A stretch of DNA of 5,333 nucleotides, from NCBI GenBank assembly GCA_009885425.1, contig VFKS01000516.1, forward strand, positions 1 to 5,333. The letters are read 5' to 3'. This DNA is from Novosphingobium sp. Its GTDB lineage: Bacteria; Pseudomonadota; Alphaproteobacteria; Sphingomonadales; Sphingomonadaceae. The notes below the pieces were generated by a model, which saw only the letters and a list, made by a program, of their open reading frames with translations, made no database searches and was not told the DNA's origin. A program made the translations under genes and the position numbers. This document shows, in pieces, positions 1 through 5,333 of the stretch (position 1 is the first letter of the stretch; every line of letters starts with the position of its first letter).

Positions 1-17
1 GCCATAGGGAAGCCCGC

Positions 18-812
18 ATGAAGCGCACGCACCTGCCGCTCAACGCCTTGCGCGTGTTCGATGCCGCTGCCCGGCATCTGTCGTTCACCCGCGCGGCGGA
101 CGAACTGGCAGTGACCCCGGCTGCGGTCGGCCAACAGATCCGCGCGCTCGAAGATGTGCTCGGCGTGGTCCTGTTTCGCCGCACGCCCAAAGGGCTGGAG
201 CTGACCGATGAGGCCAGCGCCGGGCTTGAAGCGCTGCGCAGCGGGTTCCTCCATTTTGAGGACGCGGTGCGGGCGATGCAGGCCGGGCAATCGAGCCATG
301 TCTATACGATCGCCGCCCCGCGCGAATTCTTTGCGGCCTGGCTGGCCCCGCGCCTCGCACAGTTTCGCAAGGCCAATCCCGAAGTGCGGTTCAGCCTGGT
401 GTCTGACGAAGACGCCGATTTTACCGAGGCCAATCTCGATCTGGCGGTGCGCTGGGCCGATGGGCCGGGCGAGCTTGAAGGCGTGGCGCTGGGCGAGTCG
501 GGCCGGGTGAACGTGGGCGAAGGCTGTTGGATCGCCTGGCCCGGGGATGCCAGCCCCGAAGGCGATGATTGCGAAAGCCCGCCATTGATCGTCGGCGATG
601 CCGGGCAAGCCATCGCCGCCGCTGCCGCCGGGATGGGCAAGGCCCGGGTGCCGGTGCTGCTGGCGCAATCGTGGCTCGACAACGGTCGGATCACGGCGCT
701 GGGCGAAATGGCGCCGTGCCGCCAAGGCTACTGGCTGGTTGCCCCGACCCCGCAATGGCGGCAGAAAAAGGTCAGGGCGCTGGTGGCGTTTTTGACGGCA
801 CCAGCGCCTTGA
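18..812 (+). CDS. LysR-type transcriptional regulator, GcvA-like, with a short effector domain
   Basis: Probable DNA-binding transcription factor of the LysR family, 264 residues. The N-terminal winged helix-turn-helix (about residues 6-65) is classic: LNALRVFDAAARHLSFTRAA, then the recognition-helix region TPAAVGQQIRALEDVLG (33-49) and the wing LFRRTPKGLELT (52-63). This wording resembles the GcvA/AmpR-like subgroup. A linker helix (about 64-90) leads into a periplasmic-binding-like effector domain that begins near YTIAAPREFFAAWLAPRL. The protein is about 30-40 residues shorter than the usual ~300; the missing part appears to lie in the middle of the effector domain, after GVALGE (155-160). 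The ATG at 18 follows an AGGGAAG ribosome-binding site at 6-12, and the homologous motif begins immediately after it. It is convergent with the catalase gene. It has three cysteines (170, 185, 234) but nothing else suggesting OxyR. Ligand and target genes are unknown; its own promoter and any divergent partner lie left of the window. Confidence 0.93.
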   Translation: MKRTHLPLNALRVFDAAARHLSFTRAADELAVTPAAVGQQIRALEDVLGVVLFRRTPKGLELTDEASAGLEALRSGFLHFEDAVRAMQAGQSSHVYTIAAPREFFAAWLAPRLAQFRKANPEVRFSLVSDEDADFTEANLDLAVRWADGPGELEGVALGESGRVNVGEGCWIAWPGDASPEGDDCESPPLIVGDAGQAIAAAAAGMGKARVPVLLAQSWLDNGRITALGEMAPCRQGYWLVAPTPQWRQKKVRALVAFLTAPAP

Positions 813-827
813 TCTCAGCTGGGTTGA

Positions 828-3002
828 TCAGGCCAGATCGCGCACTTTTGGCTCCCGGTCCCAATGGCGAACCGCGCCGACCTGCATGAAGTCTTCCGGC
901 ATGGGCACCCCGGCATCGGGCTCGATGTTGGCCTTGGGAAGCAGATGCTCGCGCGTTCCGCCGCAGGCCGCGATGGTCTTGCAGTGGAACCAGGCATCGG
1001 CGAACCACGCGACTGCGCCGACATCCTTGGCCAAAAGCGCTGCCTGATCGGGCATCAGTATCGCGATCACCGCGTCGAATACTACTGATGGTGTTCCCGC
1101 CAGCTGCCCGTCAGCTTTCAGCGTGCCGCCTTTTACCTTGAGTCCGCCAACTTTGGGCGCGACCAGCTTGACCATACCGCCAGCCGCTTCGATCTCGCTC
1201 TTCAGGCGGTCAATCAGCGCCTTGTCAGACCCTTCAGCAAACAGAATCCCGACGCTGCGGCCTTGCAAGGTGTCCTTGGCCTGCTTCTGGATCGACAGCG
1301 CGTCCGATGTGCCCAGATCAACCGGTTCACGCTGTGCCTTGGCCTTGGCTGGCAGCGGCATCCCGATCCCGTCGGCGACCCGTTTGGCCAACGTTTCGTC
1401 GATATTGCGGACCCGGCTCAGCACGCGAGCCCGCACGTGTTCCAGCGTAACCTTGGACAGTTCGAAAACCAGTGCCGAGGCCAGATGCGCCTGCTCGTTT
1501 TCAGTCAGCGAGCGATAGAACATCCGCGGTTGGCTGAAATGATCACCGAACAGTTCGGCACGAACCCGCAGTTTGGAGGTCGGATCATTGCGCTCGGCAT
1601 TTTCCTGAAAGCTGCTGAATCCTGTTTCAGGGCCTTCGCGCGGACCGCCGTCCTCGCCTGCTTCGGCCAGGCTGTTCGGCTCGTAATTGGCGCGGCCAGT
1701 TGGGACCAGTGTCTGCATCATTCCGTCGCGCTGGAAATTGTGGAACGGACACTTGGGCGCATTGATCGGGATCTGGTGAAAGTTAGCAGTCCCCAGCCGC
1801 GACTTTTGCGTATCGAGATACGAGAACAACCGTCCTTGCAGCAGCGGATCATTCGAAAAGTCGATCCCCGGCACCACGTTGGTCGGCATAAAGGCGACTT
1901 GCTCGGTTTCGGCGAAAAAGTTGTCGACGTTGCAGTTCAGCGTCATCCGGCCAATGATCTCGACCGGCACCAGTTCCTCAGGGATCAGCTTGGTGGCGTC
2001 GAGCACATCGTAAGGTAGGCTGGCGGCGAATTCTTCGTCGAACACCTGCACGCCCAAATCCCAAGCGGGAAAGTTTCCGCTATCGATAGCTTCGAACAGA
2101 TCTCGGCGATGAAAATCGGGATCGGCCCCGGCCAGCTTGACTGCCTCATCCCAGGTGGTTGAGGCCAGCCCCAGCACGGGTTTCCAATGGAACTTGACGA
2201 ATTTGCCTTCACCACCCGCATTGACCAGCCGGAAGGTGTGAACGCCGAAGCCTTCGATGTTGCGCAAGGTGCGCGGAATCGTCCGGTCAGACATGGCCCA
2301 CATGATCATGTGCATCGATTCGGGCATCAACCCGATGAAATCCCAGAACGTATCATGCGCGCTGGCCGCCTGCGGAAAGCCGCGATCGGCCTCCATTTTG
2401 ACCGCGTGAACCAGATCGGGAAACTTGATCGCGTCCTGAATAAAGAACACCGGAATGTTGTTGCCAACCAGGTCCCAGTTGCCTTCCTCGGTGTAGAATT
2501 TGACCGCGAACCCGCGCACATCGCGCGGCGTATCAACGCTGCCTGCACCGCCTGCCACAGTCGAAAACCGGGTGAAGACCGGACATTGATTGCCGGTCTT
2601 CTGGAATAGTCCCGCCTTGGTCAGCGCCGGGATCGCCTTGGTCACTTCGAACACGCCATGCGCTGCCGATCCGCGGGCGTGAACGATCCGTTCGGGGATT
2701 CGTTCATGGTCGAAGTGGAAGACTTTTTCGCGGTAGATGAAGTCTTCGAGCAGCGTCGGCCCGCGCTCACCGGCGCGTAACGAGTTCTGGTTATCAGCGA
2801 TGCGGTGGCCGAAGTTATCGGTCAGATGGGCGAGGCTATCGCGGTGATTGCGGTCGTGCGGCACCCGCTGATGCGTCTCCCCGGCATTCCCCAGCTCTTC
2901 GGCCGGGACCGATCGCCCTGTACCCGGTGCGTGATCGTGCAAGGCATTGTTCAGCGCCGGACTGGACGCGGATTTCGGCGAGGGGGCAGGGAGTTTGGCC
3001 AA
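828..3002 (-). CDS. katE: Large-subunit (clade 2, HPII-type) monofunctional catalase
   Basis: Cytoplasmic haem catalase that disproportionates hydrogen peroxide to water and oxygen; 724 residues, close to E. coli HPII (753). Order of parts: hydrophilic N-terminal arm (1-75), catalase core (about 78-465), linker helices (495-545), and a C-terminal flavodoxin/DJ-1-like domain (about 583-724, starting [19 protein letters not shown]) that marks the large-subunit clade. With a constant offset of 20 from HPII, the active-site residues are present: His108 in [12 protein letters not shown], Ser147, Val149, Asp177, Asn181 in [11 protein letters not shown], Arg391 and the haem-ligand Tyr395 in RLFSYLDTQ. 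The position equivalent to HPII His392 is Met372 (FMPTNVVPG), so the His-Tyr cross-link of HPII cannot form. The start is TTG: it is the only plausible start codon after the in-frame TAG near 3070, and it has AAGGA seven bases upstream. No signal peptide is seen. A probable EcfG promoter precedes it, suggesting general-stress control. Assignment to the family is very secure; the exact N-terminus is less so. Confidence 0.97.
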   Translation of the reverse strand: MAKLPAPSPKSASSPALNNALHDHAPGTGRSVPAEELGNAGETHQRVPHDRNHRDSLAHLTDNFGHRIADNQNSLRAGERGPTLLEDFIYREKVFHFDHERIPERIVHARGSAAHGVFEVTKAIPALTKAGLFQKTGNQCPVFTRFSTVAGGAGSVDTPRDVRGFAVKFYTEEGNWDLVGNNIPVFFIQDAIKFPDLVHAVKMEADRGFPQAASAHDTFWDFIGLMPESMHMIMWAMSDRTIPRTLRNIEGFGVHTFRLVNAGGEGKFVKFHWKPVLGLASTTWDEAVKLAGADPDFHRRDLFEAIDSGNFPAWDLGVQVFDEEFAASLPYDVLDATKLIPEELVPVEIIGRMTLNCNVDNFFAETEQVAFMPTNVVPGIDFSNDPLLQGRLFSYLDTQKSRLGTANFHQIPINAPKCPFHNFQRDGMMQTLVPTGRANYEPNSLAEAGEDGGPREGPETGFSSFQENAERNDPTSKLRVRAELFGDHFSQPRMFYRSLTENEQAHLASALVFELSKVTLEHVRARVLSRVRNIDETLAKRVADGIGMPLPAKAKAQREPVDLGTSDALSIQKQAKDTLQGRSVGILFAEGSDKALIDRLKSEIEAAGGMVKLVAPKVGGLKVKGGTLKADGQLAGTPSVVFDAVIAILMPDQAALLAKDVGAVAWFADAWFHCKTIAACGGTREHLLPKANIEPDAGVPMPEDFMQVGAVRHWDREPKVRDLA

Positions 3003-3009
3003 GATTTGA

Positions 3010-3014
3010 TCCTT
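3010..3014 (-). promoter_or_regulatory. Ribosome-binding site supporting the TTG start of the catalase
   Basis: On the minus strand AAGGA (within GAAGGATC) lies seven bases before the TTG at 3002-3000. The catalase reading frame stays open upstream of this TTG to a TAG near 3070 but has no ATG or GTG in that stretch, so this site decides the start. Confidence 0.7.
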
Positions 3015-3065
3015 CGGGGCAAATGCCTCGCACGCCTTGATCGAGGCGCGGCAGGCGTTGGACAG

Positions 3066-3090
3066 AACCTAAGGATTTCCTGAATGTTCC
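3066..3090 (-). promoter_or_regulatory. Probable EcfG (general stress response) promoter for the catalase
   Basis: Read on the minus strand, GGAAC (3090-3086) is followed after 16 bases by GGTT (3069-3066). The known alphaproteobacterial EcfG/RpoE2 consensus is GGAAC-N16/17-CGTT, so only the first base of the -10 element departs from it. The signal is in the right direction and place: a start point a few bases past the -10 box would give a leader of about 50-60 bases before the TTG codon. The in-frame TAG overlaps the -10 region, so translation cannot begin further upstream in this frame. Catalases are known members of EcfG regulons in several Alphaproteobacteria. Assignment rests on motif and position only. 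Confidence 0.65.
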
Positions 3091-3106
3091 TCTTGTTGCG
3101 CCCGTA

Positions 3107-3137
3107 GGTGCGGCAGCACCGACGAGGTGTGGGCACC
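3107..3137. repeat. Two adjacent short GGTG/CACC palindromes
   Basis: GGTGC-ggca-GCACC (3107-3120) is followed by GGTG-tggg-CACC (3126-3137), with starts 19 bp apart. They lie just after the stop codon of the upstream amidohydrolase and upstream of the catalase promoter. They could form small hairpins in the mRNA or serve as a repressor or activator site. Neither is followed by a T run in either direction, so an intrinsic terminator is unlikely. In GC-rich DNA such short palindromes also arise by chance. Confidence 0.25.
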
Positions 3138-3143
3138 GGACGC

Positions 3144-4463
3144 CTAAGGCGCGACCACCACTTCGCCCCGTGCCATCACGAAAGTCATCCGTTTCAGCAC
3201 CCGCACGTCGGCCAAGGGATCGCCATCGACCGCAATGATGTCGGCGCTCTTGCCGACTTCCAGCGTGCCGATCTCCTTGTCCAGCCCGAGCAGCGCGGCG
3301 GCGTTGACCGTGGCGGCCTTGATCGCTTCCATCGGGGACATCCCGAACTTGACCAGCCATTCAAATTCATCGGCATTGCGGCCGTGCTTGGATACCCCGG
3401 CGTCGGTGCCAAAGGCGATCTTGACGCCGAGCGGGAAGGCGACCTGCAGCGATTTGCCGGTGATCCCGATGCGCCAGTCAATCTGCTTTTTGATCAGCGG
3501 GGGATAGGCGTTGGGATTGGCCGCGAGCCGCTCCAGATAGCCGTTTACGGTGCTCAGCGTCGGCACATAGAAGGTGCCGTTCTTGACCATCAGCTTGGCG
3601 GTTTCCGCGTCAATCGTGGTGCCATGCTCAATCGAATCCGCACCGAGCCGGACCGCCAGTTTGATCCCGTCGATCCCGTGGGCGTGAACCGCGACCTTGC
3701 GGCCATAGGCGTGGGCGGTGTCGATGATGGCCTTGGCTTCATCCTCAAAGATCCGTGTGGCAAGGCCGGTGCCCGAATTGACCCCGCCGGTGGTGGCAAA
3801 CTTGATCACATCGGCGCCCCGGCCAACCTGGCGGCGGACCGCGCGGCGGCAGTCATCGACCCCGTCGCAGAGGTTTTCGGTTCCGATCATCGGATGCATC
3901 TCATCGGCCAGGCCGACCCGGCCATCCATGTGCCCGCCGCTGGTCGAGATCGATTCGCCCGCATCAAGGATCCGCGGACCTTGCACCCAGCCACGCCGGA
4001 TTGCCTCGCGGTAGGCCAGCACCTTGCCCTTTTCATCGCCCAGATTGCGGACGGTGGTGAACCCCGCGCGCAGGGTCTTCATCCCGTTCCACTGCGTCTC
4101 ATAGGAATTGAGCGGGATCGAATCGGTCATCGCCGCCGCCAGGCCCTCGTTGCCGGCCCGGTCGCTGGATAGGTGGGTGTGGCTGTCGATCAGGCCGGGC
4201 AGAGCAGTGCGGCTCTTCAGATCAATCACCTTCACCCCCGCTGGGGCGGGCAGATAGCCATCGTGCAGAGCGGCGATGCGTCCATCCTGCACCACGATGG
4301 TAGTTGCCCCGCGCGGGGCTTGTCCGGGAATGGCGATAACCCGCCCCGCGTGGATCCAGGTCTGGGTGCTGGCAAGTTCGCTAGGCGCCTGCGCGCTGAC
4401 TGCGACCGCAGCAAGACCGGCAGTCGAGGCAAGCAGGGCAAGGGCAAGTGTGCTGGGCTTCAT
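3144..4463 (-). CDS. Exported amidohydrolase-superfamily metal-dependent hydrolase (Xaa-Pro dipeptidase/imidazolonepropionase-like)
   Basis: Complete 439-residue protein. The N-terminus has a Lys at position 2, a hydrophobic run (6-22) and small residues at AVSAQA (21-26), a plausible Sec signal peptide cleaved around 24-26, so the enzyme probably acts in the periplasm. The small N-terminal beta domain (TWIHAGRVIAIPG, about 35-47) and its C-terminal return (SADIIAVDGDPLADVRVL, 406-423) flank the metal-binding barrel. All expected binuclear metal ligands are visible: His95 and His97 in DSHTHL, Lys221 in GADVIKFATTGG (probably carboxylated), His260/His262 in VAVHAHG, His280 in SIEHG, and Asp354 in FGTDAG. 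Characterised relatives cleave dipeptides with C-terminal Pro, Arg or Lys; the substrate here cannot be read. The ATG has GGGGAGA seven bases upstream. It lies 64 bp downstream of a homologous gene, probably in one operon, and 141 bp upstream of the catalase, which has its own promoter signal. Confidence 0.93.
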   Translation of the reverse strand: MKPSTLALALLASTAGLAAVAVSAQAPSELASTQTWIHAGRVIAIPGQAPRGATTIVVQDGRIAALHDGYLPAPAGVKVIDLKSRTALPGLIDSHTHLSSDRAGNEGLAAAMTDSIPLNSYETQWNGMKTLRAGFTTVRNLGDEKGKVLAYREAIRRGWVQGPRILDAGESISTSGGHMDGRVGLADEMHPMIGTENLCDGVDDCRRAVRRQVGRGADVIKFATTGGVNSGTGLATRIFEDEAKAIIDTAHAYGRKVAVHAHGIDGIKLAVRLGADSIEHGTTIDAETAKLMVKNGTFYVPTLSTVNGYLERLAANPNAYPPLIKKQIDWRIGITGKSLQVAFPLGVKIAFGTDAGVSKHGRNADEFEWLVKFGMSPMEAIKAATVNAAALLGLDKEIGTLEVGKSADIIAVDGDPLADVRVLKRMTFVMARGEVVVAP

Positions 4464-4527
4464 GGTCTGGTCTCCCCGGAATGGCGGTTTGGATGGATGC
4501 TAGCGGCGCCAATCAGTCCCGGCAATC

Positions 4528-5333
4528 TCAGCGGATCAAAACCCCGCCCTTGATCACATGCTGGACCCGTTCCAGCTCGGTAATGTCGGCCAAGGGATTC
4601 CCTTTCAGTGCAATCATATCACCCCAATGCCCCGGAGTGAGCGAGCCGACATCCTTGCCCCAGCCGAGGAACTCAGCCGCGACGGTGGTGGCAGACTGGA
4701 TCGCCTGCAGCGGGGTCATGCCATAGCGGACCATATAGGCGAACTGGCGCGCGTTTAGCCCGTGCGGGAACACCCCGGCGTCTGTCCCGAACGGCAGCTT
4801 CACCCCGGCCCTGACGGCCTTGGTAAAGCCCTGGCGCTGGGCCTCGGTGGTTTCGTCATTCTTGCGCAGGATCGAGGCTGACCAGCCATCGCGGCGGCCA
4901 ACCTCGGCAATGTAATCACCGTTATAGACGTCCATCACCAGAAAGGTGCCGCGCGCCTTTGCAAGGGCAATGCCTTCATCGTCGATCAGGCTGGCATGCT
5001 CGATCCCGCGCACGCCATTGTTGATCGCCAGCTTGATCCCGTCAGCACCGTGGGCATGGGCGGTGACCCACGATCCGCGCGCGCTGGCGGCGGTAACGGC
5101 GGCACGGATCTGATCGCCGGGTAGTTCGATAACGCCGGGTTCAGTGCCCTCGGTCAGGACCGCGCCGGTGGCGATCAGCTTGATCGAATCAGCCCCCTTG
5201 TCGAGCAGCAGGTTGACCTTCCGGGTCACTTCGGCGGGGCTGCGAGCCACCCCCATCCGCATTTCAGGAGGGACCACCATGCCTTTGGGCAGCCCGGTCA
5301 CTTCGCCGCCGCCGCCGGGCCGGGTGATGTAGC
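4528..5333 (-). CDS. Amidohydrolase-superfamily metal-dependent hydrolase, 5' end beyond the window
   Basis: The 3' part of a second amidohydrolase, homologous to its downstream neighbour. The visible frame runs open to the window edge, beginning YITRPGGGGEVTGLP before a GTG at 5301. That GTG is not the true start: the N-terminal beta domain and the HxH metal-binding motif of this family, some 130-180 residues, must lie further right. Visible ligands are the barrel Lys (GADSIKLIATG, codon 5181-5179), the paired His of VTAHAHG (5058-5056 and 5052-5050), the His of GIEHASLID (4998-4996) and the Asp of PFGTDAGV (4782-4780). The C-terminal return to the beta domain, DMIALKGNPLADITELERV, is intact and ends KGGVLIR before TGA. 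The position where family members usually have GGH (as in the neighbour, TSGGHMDG) reads GGGG here. Whether it carries a signal peptide is not visible. Probably a peptidase-like amidohydrolase; substrate unknown. Confidence 0.92.
   Translation of the reverse strand, partial: YITRPGGGGEVTGLPKGMVVPPEMRMGVARSPAEVTRKVNLLLDKGADSIKLIATGAVLTEGTEPGVIELPGDQIRAAVTAASARGSWVTAHAHGADGIKLAINNGVRGIEHASLIDDEGIALAKARGTFLVMDVYNGDYIAEVGRRDGWSASILRKNDETTEAQRQGFTKAVRAGVKLPFGTDAGVFPHGLNARQFAYMVRYGMTPLQAIQSATTVAAEFLGWGKDVGSLTPGHWGDMIALKGNPLADITELERVQHVIKGGVLIR

Noticed and set aside
18..812. OxyR identity for the LysR regulator, suggested by the adjacent catalase
   Set aside because: The paired redox cysteine arrangement and surrounding OxyR sequence are not recognisable; the N-terminal domain is GcvA-like and the gene is convergent with, not divergent from, the catalase.
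808..832. Possible bidirectional terminator between the convergent regulator and catalase genes (CTTGATC...GATCAGG, 7-bp stem with one G-T pair, 11-base loop)
   Set aside because: The stem is short, the loop large, there is no T run on either side, and the arms are part of both coding ends. It may act as a weak terminator but this cannot be supported.
1263..2018. Open frame of about 250 codons on the plus strand inside the catalase gene
   Set aside because: Antisense to the conserved catalase core, with no recognisable domain; a codon-bias shadow.
2836..3360. Minus-strand open frame spanning the end of the amidohydrolase, the spacer and the start of the catalase
   Set aside because: It is out of frame with both real genes, its composition (very Arg/Gly rich) is that of a frame-shadow, and it would run through the promoter region.
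3108..4172. Long open frame on the plus strand opposite the first amidohydrolase
   Set aside because: It is an antisense shadow produced by GC-rich codon bias; its translation has no recognisable domain and the opposite strand encodes a complete, motif-rich enzyme.
4464..4527. Promoter or terminator in the 64-bp gap between the two amidohydrolases
   Set aside because: Only a Shine-Dalgarno (GGGGAGA, 4477-4471 on the minus strand) and the small palindromes GCTAGC and GGCGCC are visible; no -35/-10 pair, EcfG motif or hairpin with T run was found.

Overview
The window looks like ordinary chromosomal DNA of a GC-rich alphaproteobacterium, with a sphingomonad-like organism (Sphingomonadales) as my best guess. 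Three things point there: strong G/C bias at third codon positions, GcvA-like LysR regulator wording, and an apparent EcfG-type general-stress promoter (GGAAC-N16-GGTT), a signal characteristic of Alphaproteobacteria. The taxonomic guess is inference only; there is no rRNA or marker gene here.

Layout: (1) 18-812, plus strand, a short LysR-type transcriptional regulator. (2) 828-3002, minus strand, a complete large-subunit (clade 2, KatE/HPII-type) haem catalase with a C-terminal flavodoxin-like domain. It is convergent with the regulator and separated from it by only 15 bp. (3) 3003-3143, a 141-bp spacer holding a probable EcfG promoter and the catalase leader. (4) 3144-4463, minus strand, a complete exported amidohydrolase-superfamily metallohydrolase. 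(5) 4528-5333, minus strand, the 3' part of a second, homologous amidohydrolase whose start lies beyond the right edge.

The two amidohydrolases run in the same direction with a 64-bp gap and are probably co-transcribed. They share the same metal-ligand pattern and look like an old tandem duplication, likely acting on peptides or related amides (family-level inference; substrate unknown). The catalase lies downstream on the same strand but has its own promoter signal, so it is best read as a separate, stress-induced unit. The target of the LysR protein cannot be read from the sequence.

No RNA genes, insertion sequences, CRISPR arrays or phage genes are visible. I see no strong sign of an undescribed system. 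The observations most worth checking are the EcfG-like promoter, the TTG start of the catalase, a Met in the catalase where E. coli HPII has the His that cross-links to the haem-ligand Tyr, and the apparently shortened effector domain of the regulator.
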